Origin: Aquamicrobium sp.
GTDB taxonomy: Bacteria; Pseudomonadota; Alphaproteobacteria; Rhizobiales; Rhizobiaceae
Assembly: GCA_014860725.1 (NCBI GenBank)
Contig: JACZJD010000524.1
Coordinates: 1-8,001, forward strand
Direction of reading: 5' to 3'
Length of the DNA: 8,001 bases
Positions 1-7,404 of this stretch are shown piece after piece. Position 1 is the stretch's first letter. Each line of letters begins with the position of its first letter. Below the pieces are notes generated by a model, which saw only the letters and a list, made by a program, of their open reading frames with translations, ran no database searches and was not told the origin of the DNA. A program made the position numbers and the translations under genes.

Positions 1-375
1 CTCGCCGGCAATGGCGCCGGGCATGGTGCGCACCGCCCCCGCGAAGAACCGCCAGCAGTCGACGATCGCCGGGATCTCGTCGCCGAGCGCCGCATTGATC
101 GGCTTGCCGCAGTTCAGCGCCTCCAGCCGCGCAAACTCCAAAGCCTCCGCCTCGATCCGATCCGCAATCCGCAACAGATACCCCGAACGCTCCGAAGGCG
201 TGGTGCGCGACCAGCCCTCGAAGGCGCGCCGCGCCGCCGAAACCGCTCCCTCAACCTGAACCTGAGAAGCCTCCGAAACCGAAACGATCGTATCCCCGGT
301 CCGGGGGTTCAGGATGGACTCTTCCACGGCTTTGCCGGCCTCAAGCCGGGAACCAATCAATATCTGCGTCTGCAT
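1..375 (-). CDS. Aldehyde dehydrogenase, gamma-aminobutyraldehyde dehydrogenase type (N-terminal 125 aa, cut by window edge)
   Basis: NAD(P)-dependent aldehyde dehydrogenase superfamily enzyme, expected to oxidise an (amino)aldehyde to its acid in the cytoplasm. Only the N-terminal 125 residues are present. The stretch NCGKP at residues 88-92 followed by DEIPAIVDCWRFFAGA at 99-114 is typical of 4-aminobutyraldehyde and betaine-aldehyde dehydrogenases and resembles E. coli PatD as I recall it. The early segment ILNPRTGD (21-28) is the usual N-terminal strand region. The catalytic Cys and Glu lie outside the window and cannot be checked. The ATG at 375-373 is preceded by the purine-rich GGAAAGAG, 7 bases upstream. 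The gene follows the permease on the same strand after 85 bases, so the two are probably co-transcribed from the sigma-54 promoter near 2148-2163. Family assignment is confident; the exact aldehyde is not. An amino-aldehyde released by the dehydrogenase at 5142-7346 is a reasonable guess. Confidence 0.88.
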   Translation of the reverse strand, partial: MQTQILIGSRLEAGKAVEESILNPRTGDTIVSVSEASQVQVEGAVSAARRAFEGWSRTTPSERSGYLLRIADRIEAEALEFARLEALNCGKPINAALGDEIPAIVDCWRFFAGAVRTMPGAIAGE

Positions 376-424
376 GGCGATGCTCTTTCCGGTTGAAGGG
401 GTGACGGTTGCCCCGGCAAGGGGA

Positions 425-452
425 GGCAGCGGGCGGGATCGCGCCCGCTGCC
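425..452 (-). other. Perfect 11-bp intercistronic hairpin between permease and aldehyde dehydrogenase genes
   Basis: GGCAGCGGGCG at 425-435 pairs perfectly with CGCCCGCTGCC at 442-452 around a 6-base loop. It starts 8 bases beyond the permease stop codon in the direction of transcription. No T-run follows on the minus strand, so it does not look like a standard intrinsic terminator. More likely roles are mRNA 3'-end stabilisation, or tuning of expression between the permease and the downstream dehydrogenase. The fold is seen directly; its role is inferred. Confidence 0.6.
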
Positions 453-460
453 CGGCTGGT

Positions 461-1915
461 TCAGTTGCCCACGGCCACGGGGCGGGCCGTGTCGGGCCTC
501 ATGAAAGGCAGGACGATCAGGCCGGTCGCCAGCACGACCGTGCTGGTGAGGATGACCGCGTAGTTCTCGTACCAGCTTGCGTCGGGCAGCCTCGGCCAGG
601 CGAGGTTGACGATGGCGGCGACGCCGTAGGCGAGGCCGGCCACCGTGACAGGCATGCCCCACGCGCCGAGGTTGAACGGCCCCGAGGGCTTCCAGCCGCG
701 CAGGCGCGCCGACAGCGCAGCGACGACGACCATCTGGAAGGCAAGGTAGATGCCGATGGCGGCGAAGCTGACCACCACGGCGACCGCGTTGGTGAGAAAG
801 TAGCCGCCGAGCGCGATGACGGCCGGAACGATGCCGCAGATCACCAGCGCCACGCTCGGCACATGGTGCGACGACAGCCTCGCCAGCGTCTTCGAGAACG
901 GCAGCATGCCGTCCCGCGCGAAGGAGAACATCAACCGGCTGGCTGCCGCCTGAAGGCTGAGCACGCAGGACAGGAACGACACCAGGACGATGATGAGGAT
1001 GACGCGCGCGCCGGTCTCGCCGAAATTGGTCGTCAGGATGGTCCACACCGGATCGGCGTCCTGCCCCGAAATGACGGCGCCGATGTCCTTGATGGCCAGG
1101 ATGAGGGCAAGGCAGACGAACATCGCCGCAGCGCCGCCGATATAGATCGTCAGGCGCATGGCGCGGGGAATGGTCCGGCTCGGATTGGGAACCTCCTCGG
1201 CCACGTCGCCGCACGCCTCGAAGCCGTAATACTGGAAGATGCCGGCGAGGCCCGCGGCAAGGAAGGCCGGCAGGTAGCTGGCCTCGCCGACGACCATGGC
1301 GGTGTCGAACAGGACCGAGAAGGACTGCTCGCGGCCGAACAGCAGGAGCCACGCGCCCACGGCGAGCGCGCCACCCAGCTCGCACAGGAAGCCGGCCATG
1401 GCGACGCGGGCGAGGATCCGTGTTCCCGCGAGATTGAACAGGGTCGAGGCAGCGATGATGAGCGCCGCCGTCACCGTGTTGACGAACGGCGACGGCTCGA
1501 ACCCGGCGAAGGCCGCGAGATAGGGTCCGGCGCCCATGGCGACGGCGGCGACGGTCGTCGCCAGCGCCCACAGATAGACCCAGCCGGTCATCCAGCCCCA
1601 GCGGTCGCCGACCAGACGCCGCGCCCACGGGTAGACGCCGCCGGCGATCGGATATTGCGAGACGATCTCCGCGAACACCAGGCAGACCAGGAACTGGCCG
1701 ATGCCGACGAGGAGATAGCTCCAGAACATCGGCGCGCCGCCGGTGGCGATCGCGTATCCGAACAGGGTGTAGACGCCGACGACCGGCGACAGATAGGTGA
1801 AGCCGAGGGCGAAGTTCCCCCACAGGCTCATGGATCGGTCGAACGATGTCGAGTAGCCGAGCGCCCGAAGCTGGGCGTCATCGGATTTTTCATTCGCATC
1901 CGCGATGGTTGTCAT
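461..1915 (-). CDS. APC-superfamily amino acid/amine permease, about 12 TM segments
   Basis: Integral inner-membrane permease of the amino acid-polyamine-organocation superfamily, expected to import an amino compound by cation or proton coupling. The 484-residue protein has the usual length and a run of hydrophobic helices compatible with 12 segments. The first helix carries FTYLSPVVGVYTLFGY (39-54). The loop after TM6 has GFEACGDVAEEVPNPSRTIP (231-250), the APC signature with the conserved EE..NP.R.IP. The segment FAEIVSQYPIAGGVYPWA (81-98) matches the TM3 region of the ACT subgroup (amino acid/choline type; GABA, choline and polyamine permeases). I chose ATG at 1915 over the in-frame GTG at 1921: the GGAGG at 1926-1922 abuts the GTG but lies 6 bases from the ATG. 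The gene is divergent from the regulators and transcribed with the downstream aldehyde dehydrogenase. It carries a long leader with a sigma-54 promoter, IHF site and activator-type repeat. The transported substrate cannot be read from sequence; an amine or methylated amino acid fits the neighbours. Confidence 0.92.
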   Translation of the reverse strand: MTTIADANEKSDDAQLRALGYSTSFDRSMSLWGNFALGFTYLSPVVGVYTLFGYAIATGGAPMFWSYLLVGIGQFLVCLVFAEIVSQYPIAGGVYPWARRLVGDRWGWMTGWVYLWALATTVAAVAMGAGPYLAAFAGFEPSPFVNTVTAALIIAASTLFNLAGTRILARVAMAGFLCELGGALAVGAWLLLFGREQSFSVLFDTAMVVGEASYLPAFLAAGLAGIFQYYGFEACGDVAEEVPNPSRTIPRAMRLTIYIGGAAAMFVCLALILAIKDIGAVISGQDADPVWTILTTNFGETGARVILIIVLVSFLSCVLSLQAAASRLMFSFARDGMLPFSKTLARLSSHHVPSVALVICGIVPAVIALGGYFLTNAVAVVVSFAAIGIYLAFQMVVVAALSARLRGWKPSGPFNLGAWGMPVTVAGLAYGVAAIVNLAWPRLPDASWYENYAVILTSTVVLATGLIVLPFMRPDTARPVAVGN

Positions 1916-1921
1916 GTTCAC

Positions 1922-1926
1922 CTCCG
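1922..1926 (-). promoter_or_regulatory. Shine-Dalgarno site that decides the permease start
   Basis: CCTCC on the plus strand reads GGAGG on the minus strand. It touches the in-frame GTG at 1921-1919 and is 6 bases from the ATG at 1915-1913, so the ATG is the more plausible start. Confidence 0.75.
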
Positions 1927-2028
1927 TTTATCATTTTGCGTGACGAGGATCGGGAAGTTGTCGGTCTTCTCCTGAATCCATGCCCATGAACCTCGCGCTC
2001 CGGCCGCCATCCGGCGGGCGGGTCTGCA

Positions 2029-2045
2029 CGGCAGGATTTCTGCCG
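2029..2045 (-). other. Small hairpin in the permease mRNA leader
   Basis: CGGCAG and CTGCCG form a perfect 6-bp stem with a 5-base loop, about 90 bases into the predicted leader and over 100 bases before the permease start. No T-run and no competing structure was identified, so a regulatory role is only possible. Confidence 0.3.
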
Positions 2046-2147
2046 CGGTCCATGCGGCGGATGCCGGCGGCAGTCCGTCGCGAACCGGTTCTCGGGCTTG
2101 CGCCTGACGATTTTCCCCTCTCTGCTTCCGCAGGCACAAAAAGGTGA

Positions 2148-2163
2148 AGCATACGCCGTGCCA
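2148..2163 (-). promoter_or_regulatory. Sigma-54 (-24/-12) promoter for the permease-aldehyde dehydrogenase unit
   Basis: Read on the minus strand from 2163, the sequence is TGGCACG-GCGT-ATGCT. The -24 element is a perfect TGGCACG. The invariant GG (2162-2161) and GC (2150-2149) have the standard spacing, and only the first T of the TTGC element is changed. The predicted start of transcription is near 2137. An IHF-like site and an 18-bp inverted repeat lie upstream at distances matching the second sigma-54 promoter in this window (5074-5089). Confidence 0.8.
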
Positions 2164-2181
2164 ACTGCGAAGATGCTTGGA

Positions 2182-2194
2182 AATCAGTATTTTG
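2182..2194 (+). promoter_or_regulatory. IHF-like site between activator repeat and permease promoter
   Basis: AATCAG-TATT-TTG fits the consensus WATCAR-N4-TTR. Its centre is near -51 relative to the predicted start at 2137, between the 18-bp repeat and the -24 element. This is where DNA bending brings a sigma-54 activator to the polymerase. It lies on the strand opposite to transcription, as does the matching site at 5042-5054. The consensus is short, so the shared placement carries most of the weight. Confidence 0.65.
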
Positions 2195-2211
2195 CAGATG
2201 ATGCTGTAGGA

Positions 2212-2241
2212 GTGCCGGGGGCACCCATTGCACGTTTGCAA
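2212..2241. promoter_or_regulatory. Pair of short inverted repeats next to the activator repeat
   Basis: GTGCC-GGG-GGCAC (2212-2224) and TTGCA-CGTT-TGCAA (2228-2241) are perfect short dyads lying side by side between the IHF-like site and the 18-bp repeat. I see neither in the equivalent interval upstream of the dehydrogenase. They may bind a second regulator or tune the divergent PAS-regulator promoter. A GC-rich genome gives such dyads by chance fairly often, so confidence is low. Confidence 0.35.
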
Positions 2242-2256
2242 CATTTCTGCTGGAAT
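2228..2256 (+). promoter_or_regulatory. Possible housekeeping promoter for the regulator pair
   Basis: TTGCAC (2228-2233) and TGGAAT (2251-2256) are separated by 17 bases, a sigma-70-like arrangement with only partial matches (3/6 and 4/6). If real, its -10 element overlaps the 18-bp inverted repeat, which would let the activator repress its own operon. This is a weak sequence match supported mainly by position. Confidence 0.3.
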
Positions 2257-2265
2257 TCCACAGCA
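2248..2265. promoter_or_regulatory. 18-bp inverted repeat, candidate activator site (copy 1)
   Basis: TGCTG-GAATTCCA-CAGCA has 5-bp inverted arms spaced by 8. It shares TCTGCTGGAA (2246-2255 region) and CAGCAC with the repeat at 4961-4978. The centre is near -120 from the predicted permease start, a typical position for an enhancer bound by a sigma-54 activator. It is also 28 bases from the start codon of the regulator operon, which suggests autoregulation. The sequence and placement are observed; binding by the activator encoded at 3430-4839 is inferred. Confidence 0.7.
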
Positions 2266-2293
2266 CTCGCGAGACGCTTGGAAGGGGGATCCG

Positions 2294-3429
2294 ATGACGG
2301 ATCTGGACGTCGCGGTTGGATTGCACGATCCGGCAGGAAAGCTGCTTGTCGACCGCATCGGCGCCGATGCCACGGTGGTGGCGATCGGCAGCGCCGAGGC
2401 GGACGCCCTGGGCGTCGTTCCGGCGTCGGTCGTCGGCGCCGGGGCCGGACGGCTCTACGACGCGGCGTCGCTGCGGCGGCTGCACGACATGCTGGCGCAC
2501 GACCGGCACGAGCCCCCTGCCCGCGCCTTTCCCGTGACCATGCTGCGCGGCGACGGCAGCCGGATCGAGCTGATGGCGATCGCCGTGCGCGGCGGCACGC
2601 CCGACCGCCCGGTGCTGGACGTGTTCAAGGCGCCGGGGCCGGACGGCGGCGAGTTCCTCGACCTCGCCGAGAGCAACGAGATCATGCGGGCGATCATCCA
2701 GAAGGCCCGCGAGGCGATATGGTGCATCCGCTACGACCGGCCCGTGGACGTGACCGTGTCGACCGACGAGATCGTGGACCAGATTTTCGAGCACCCGTCG
2801 GTCTGGTGCATGTGCAACACCGCCATGGCCAGGGCCTACGATCTGGACGACGAGACCGACCTCAACGGGCGCAACGTGCGCTTCCACTGGCCGCGCAACG
2901 CCGTCAACGAGGCCTTCATCCGCGAGGTCATCGCCAACGGCTTCCAGGTGGAGGGCGCGATATCGGAGGACTACCGGCGCGACGGCACGCCGGTGCTGAT
3001 GGAAAACGACGTGCGCGCGCATATCGCCGACGGCAGGCTCCACCGCCTGTGGGGAACGCTGCGCGAGGTGAAGCCGGGCGGGTTCGAGGTTCGTCGCGAG
3101 CGGTCCGACTATGCGGCCCTCGCCTTCGAGCTGCTGCCGCTGTCGGCCTGCCTCATCCGGCCGGACGGGACGCTGATCACCGAGAACATCTCGTGGCGGC
3201 TGGCGTTCGGATCGCTGAGCCAGGTGGCGGCCAAGATGGCCTTCCGCTCGGCGGGCGGCAGCGAGCATCGCGAGATCGTGCTGCCCCTGCCGCTGGCGTC
3301 CGGCCAGACGCGCCACCATCTGGTCACGTGCCGGTGGCAGGCGGTGGCCGGGCAGGAATATTCCGCCTCGAGCGTCACCTATCTCGCCGTCACCGCGCGG
3401 CTGATCGACACCGACAACGGGGTCGCCGG

Positions 3430-3433
<4 letters not shown>
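2294..3433 (+). CDS. PAS-domain sensory protein without output domain
   Basis: A 379-residue soluble protein with no signal peptide or membrane segment. It appears to contain three PAS-like folds, judged from spacing and typical phrases: about 7-112 (HDPAGKLL, later LRGDGSRIELMAIAV), about 128-260 (ARAYDL, DYRRDGTPVLMENDV, WGTLREV), and a shorter one about 273-370 (LLPLSACLIRPDGTLI). No kinase, GGDEF, EAL, phosphatase or DNA-binding domain is visible, so it probably acts by contact with another protein. The middle unit has a cysteine/tryptophan cluster, WCMC at 171-174. The ATG at 2294 follows a purine-rich site at 2280-2289; an upstream in-frame TTG at 2228 would place coding sequence through the control repeats and is less likely. 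The stop overlaps the start of the sigma-54 activator by ATGA, so the two are translationally coupled and probably made in fixed ratio. Inferred role: ligand or redox sensor that controls the activator. PAS assignment is moderate; the ligand is unknown. Confidence 0.82.
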
Positions 3434-4839
<1,406 letters not shown>

Positions 4840-4879
4840 CGCCCCAGCCGGGACCGGAATCCGGACCCGAATGCGCGAC

Positions 4880-4899
4880 CCGGACGATCCGCCGTCCGG
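4880..4899. repeat. Short GC-rich hairpin after the activator gene
   Basis: CCGGAC (4880-4885) and GTCCGG (4894-4899) form a 6-bp stem with an 8-base loop, 40 bases after the activator stop codon, next to further CCGG-rich short dyads (for example CCGGA-A-TCCGG at 4855-4865). No T-run follows, so it may be a weak terminator or an mRNA 3' end, but it is not a clear intrinsic terminator. Confidence 0.35.
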
Positions 4900-4960
4900 C
4901 ATGACCCGCCGCGAGCCCCTTCCGCCCTTGCATCCGCCCGCGCCGTCGCTGCCGGCGGTC

Positions 4961-4978
4961 TGCTGGAAAATGTCAGCA
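4961..4978. promoter_or_regulatory. 18-bp inverted repeat, candidate activator site (copy 2)
   Basis: TGCTG-GAAAATGT-CAGCA repeats the arms, the 8-base spacing and the GGAA extension seen at 2248-2265. The centre is near -130 from the predicted dehydrogenase start, 11 bp (about one helical turn) further than the other copy is from its own promoter. This points to the same protein acting on both promoters from the same DNA face. Confidence 0.72.
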
Positions 4979-5041
4979 CCATGATGCGGAATCGCTGCAC
5001 GGAGCTGCGCCAGGAGCACGAGGCGGGAGGGAGGATTCGTC

Positions 5042-5054
5042 CAACTGCTTGATA
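5042..5054 (-). promoter_or_regulatory. IHF-like site between activator repeat and dehydrogenase promoter
   Basis: The plus-strand CAA-CTGC-TTGATA is a full match to the reverse complement of the IHF consensus WATCAA-N4-TTR. It is centred near -52 from the predicted start at 5100, between the 18-bp repeat and the -24 element, and oriented opposite to transcription. Position and orientation match the site at 2182-2194. Confidence 0.72.
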
Positions 5055-5073
5055 AACACCGTCTTTAGTCGAC

Positions 5074-5089
5074 TGGCATGCACCTTGCG
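5074..5089 (+). promoter_or_regulatory. Sigma-54 (-24/-12) promoter for the dehydrogenase unit
   Basis: TGGCATG-CACC-TTGCG has the invariant GG (5075-5076) and GC (5087-5088) at standard spacing and differs from the consensus TGGCACG-N4-TTGCW at only two flexible positions. The predicted start near 5100 gives a 42-base leader that ends in a strong ribosome binding site. An IHF-like site and an activator-type repeat lie upstream, as required for this promoter class. Confidence 0.88.
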
Positions 5090-5126
5090 TTTGTCGATCC
5101 CGTAGGCAGCTAGCAGTTCCCCTTAC

Positions 5127-5135
5127 AAGGAGGAG
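5127..5135 (+). promoter_or_regulatory. Strong Shine-Dalgarno site of the dehydrogenase gene
   Basis: AAGGAGGAG ends 6 bases before the ATG at 5142. This is a near-ideal site that fits a highly expressed catabolic enzyme and confirms the start. Confidence 0.85.
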
Positions 5136-5141
5136 ACGGAA

Positions 5142-7346
5142 ATGGCACGCGACCCGAAATACGACATTCTTTTCGACAAGGTGAAGATCGGCCCGAAGGT
5201 CTCCCCGAACCGTTTCTTCCAGACGTCGCATTGCGCCGGCGTCGGCTCCGAGCGGCCGGGCACCCAGGCGATGTTCCGCGGCACCAAGGCCGAGGGCGGC
5301 TGGGGCGTCGTCTTCACCGAGTTCTGCTCGATCCATCCCGAATCCGACGAGTTCCCCTACACCTCGGCCCGGCTGTGGGACGACGGCGACGTGCGCAACC
5401 TGCGGCCGATGTGCGACGAGATTCACAAGCACGGCTGCCTGTCGGGCGTCCAGCTCTGGTACGGCGGCATCCATTCGCCGCGGCTGGAATCGCGCGAGGT
5501 CCCGCGCTCGGCCTCCTGCCTTCCGTCCAACCTGCTGCCGGCACGCACCATCTATGCCGCCGAATGCGACGAGGACGACATCAAGGCGGTCATCAACATG
5601 TACGTGCTCGCCGCCAAGCGGGCGCAGGACGCCGGCTTCGACCTGCTCGAGGTCACGGCCGGCGACAGCACCTTCCCGGTGCAGTTCCTCGAGCGGCGCT
5701 ACAACAAGCGCACCGACAAGTATGGCGGCTCGCTGGAGAACCGCGCCCGTGTCTATATCGAGGTGATGACCGCGCTCAAGAAGGCCTGCGGCGACACCAG
5801 CGCCATCACCACCCGCTACGAGATCGACACCCTGCAGGGCCCCCACGGCCTGCAGGCCAAGGACGAGGGCATCAAGTTCGTCGAGCTGATGCACAAGGAA
5901 GGCGTGTGCGACCTGTGGGCGGTCAAGATCGGCGACTACGAGGAATGGGGCGAGGACGCCGGCACCTCGCGTTTCCGCAAGTCGGGCTGGATGATCCCCT
6001 TCGTCAGGGAGGCCAAGAGCGTCGTCGGCGATGTGCCGGTGGTCGTCAACGGCCGCTACACCAGCCCCGACGACATGGTCGCCGTCATCCGCGGCGGCAT
6101 CGCCGACATCATCGGCGCGGCGCGGCCGTCCATCGCCGACCCCTTCCTGCCGAAGAAGATCGAGGAGGGCCGGCCCGAGGACATCCGCGAGTGCATCGGC
6201 TGCAATCAGTGCGTGTCGAAGTTCAACCAGTCGGGGCTGCTGAACTGCACCCAGAACGCCACCTCCATGGAGGAATACCGCCGCGGCTGGCACCCGGAGC
6301 GGTTCAGCAAGGCCAAGGACCCGTGCTCGGTGCTGGTCGTCGGCGGCGGCCCGGCCGGCATGGAGTGTGCCCGCGTGCTCGGCGAACGCGGCTACGACGT
6401 GCACCTGCGCGAGGCCGAGGCCGAGCTCGGCGGCCACCTGCGCAACGTCGTCCGCTATCCGCGCATGAACGAATGGGGGCGGGTGACGACCTATCGCCAG
6501 CTCCAGCTCGCGAAGATGAAGAATGTCGAGGTGCATCTGGGCGTCGGCAGGATGTCGGCCGACGACGTGCTCGCCTACGGCGCCGACAAGGTGGTGATCG
6601 CGACCGGCTCGCACTGGGCCACCGACGGCCTCGGTGCCGAAGGTCACAGCCCGCTGCCCGGCTGCGACGCCTCGCTTCCGACCTGCCTGACGCCCGAGCA
6701 GATCATGGCCGGCAAGCCGATTCCCGGCGAACGCGTGGTCGTGCTCGACGGCGACGGCCACTTCACCGGCGTCAGCATGGTGGAACTGGCGGCCGACCTC
6801 GGCAAGAAGGTGACGCTCGTCACCAACATGTCCGACCCCGCCGAATACAGCCAGTTCACGATGGAGGTGCAGAACAACAAGCGCCTGATGCACGAGAAGG
6901 GGGTGGCGATCTTCCGCAACCACTGGGTCGAGTCCTACGAGAACGGCAAGCTGACGCTGTTCTACCTCTACCGCCACGGCTGGGCGCTGACCGATCCCGA
7001 AACCGGCAGGATGCCGCGCCGCGAGGGCACCGACGTCGCCGTGCTCGACGCCGACGCCGTCATCCTCGTCACCTCGCGCGTGCCGAACCACGAGCTGTTC
7101 ATGGAGTTGAAGCAGCGGCGGGGCGAATGGGAAAAGCACGGCCTTCAGGCCGTCTACCGGGCCGGCGACTGCCACGCGCCGCGCCAGATCTCCGACGCCG
7201 TGTTCGACGGCCATCGCCTGGCCCGCGAGTTCGACAGCGACCACCCGCAATATCCGCTGCCGTGGATTCGCGAGCGGCAGCTCTGGGGCGCCGAGACCGT
7301 CCCCGCCCTCGGCGACCGCCGGCCGGCCGTCGAGCTTTCGTCCTGA
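5142..7346 (+). CDS. Flavin/4Fe-4S amine dehydrogenase of the trimethylamine dehydrogenase family, substrate uncertain
   Basis: A 734-residue enzyme, close to the TMADH family length, expected to oxidise an amine or N-methyl compound in the cytoplasm and pass electrons through FMN and a 4Fe-4S cluster to an acceptor such as ETF. The N-terminal TIM barrel (about 1-345) opens MARDPKYDILF, nearly as in TMADH. C31 matches the 6-S-cysteinyl-FMN cysteine. The barrel carries the family phrase YNKRTDKYGGSLENRAR (187-203) and EWGEDAG (268-274) with W269 and D272. Cluster cysteines are C351, C354, C357 and C369. The C-terminal part has a dinucleotide fold, VLVVGGGPAG (397-406). Compared with TMADH from memory, the bowl Tyr60 and Trp355 become F61 and F361 while Trp264 stays (W269), and the catalytic Tyr169 and His172 become T172 and D175. 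The substrate is therefore probably not trimethylamine. Related activities are dimethylamine and histamine dehydrogenases and dimethylglycine or N-methylproline demethylases. It has its own sigma-54 promoter and heads an operon with the membrane protein downstream. Confidence 0.92.
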   Translation: MARDPKYDILFDKVKIGPKVSPNRFFQTSHCAGVGSERPGTQAMFRGTKAEGGWGVVFTEFCSIHPESDEFPYTSARLWDDGDVRNLRPMCDEIHKHGCLSGVQLWYGGIHSPRLESREVPRSASCLPSNLLPARTIYAAECDEDDIKAVINMYVLAAKRAQDAGFDLLEVTAGDSTFPVQFLERRYNKRTDKYGGSLENRARVYIEVMTALKKACGDTSAITTRYEIDTLQGPHGLQAKDEGIKFVELMHKEGVCDLWAVKIGDYEEWGEDAGTSRFRKSGWMIPFVREAKSVVGDVPVVVNGRYTSPDDMVAVIRGGIADIIGAARPSIADPFLPKKIEEGRPEDIRECIGCNQCVSKFNQSGLLNCTQNATSMEEYRRGWHPERFSKAKDPCSVLVVGGGPAGMECARVLGERGYDVHLREAEAELGGHLRNVVRYPRMNEWGRVTTYRQLQLAKMKNVEVHLGVGRMSADDVLAYGADKVVIATGSHWATDGLGAEGHSPLPGCDASLPTCLTPEQIMAGKPIPGERVVVLDGDGHFTGVSMVELAADLGKKVTLVTNMSDPAEYSQFTMEVQNNKRLMHEKGVAIFRNHWVESYENGKLTLFYLYRHGWALTDPETGRMPRREGTDVAVLDADAVILVTSRVPNHELFMELKQRRGEWEKHGLQAVYRAGDCHAPRQISDAVFDGHRLAREFDSDHPQYPLPWIRERQLWGAETVPALGDRRPAVELSS

Positions 7347-7352
7347 ACGCGG

Positions 7353-7384
7353 GGCGGCGTCGCGGTGAAGACCGGGGCGCCGCC
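7353..7384 (+). other. Intercistronic hairpin between dehydrogenase and membrane protein genes
   Basis: GGCGGCG (7353-7359) pairs with CGCCGCC (7378-7384) around an 18-base loop that holds a further 3-bp helix. It begins 6 bases after the dehydrogenase stop and ends 20 bases before the next start. TTCTTCC follows the stem, so it may cause partial termination or protect the upstream message, giving more dehydrogenase than membrane subunit. The role is inferred. Confidence 0.4.
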
Positions 7385-7404
7385 TTCTTCCAGAGCCAAG
7401 AGCG

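Larger units (their letters stand above)
1927..2293. other. Divergent intergenic control region between permease and PAS protein genes
   Basis: This 367-base stretch has no convincing gene. It holds a leftward sigma-54 promoter (2148-2163), an IHF-like site (2182-2194), two short dyads (2212-2224 and 2228-2241) and an 18-bp inverted repeat (2248-2265) that recurs upstream of the dehydrogenase gene. The predicted leftward start near 2137 leaves a leader of about 220 bases before the permease. That leader contains a 6-bp hairpin (CGGCAG 2029-2034, CTGCCG 2040-2045). The PAS gene ribosome binding site is the purine run at 2280-2289. I see no clear intrinsic terminator. Confidence 0.7.

Noticed and set aside
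1916..1921. GTG start for the permease, two codons upstream of the ATG
   Set aside because: The GGAGG site directly abuts the GTG, which leaves no spacing for the ribosome; the ATG at 1915 is 6 bases away.
314..1975. Long plus-strand open frame (553 codons) opposite the permease
   Set aside because: The product is charged, low-complexity sequence with no recognisable domain, while the minus strand encodes a clear APC permease with a ribosome binding site.
1931..2053. Possible 40-codon leader peptide on the minus strand ending just before the permease ribosome binding site
   Set aside because: It has no ribosome binding site, no amino-acid bias that would suggest attenuation, and open frames of this size are common at this GC content.
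2203..2216. Second leftward -24/-12-like match (GGCAC and GC at correct spacing, 2216-2203)
   Set aside because: The -12 element is poor (CAGC), it lies only about 40 bp from the 18-bp repeat with the IHF-like site downstream of it, and the promoter at 2148-2163 matches far better and has spacing equal to the dehydrogenase promoter.
2228..2293. Upstream TTG start that would lengthen the PAS protein by 22 residues
   Set aside because: It has no ribosome binding site and would run coding sequence through the control repeat; ATG at 2294 has a purine-rich site at proper distance.
4840..4960. Intrinsic terminator after the activator gene
   Set aside because: Several short CCGG-rich dyads are present but none is followed by a T-run, so only a weak hairpin was annotated.
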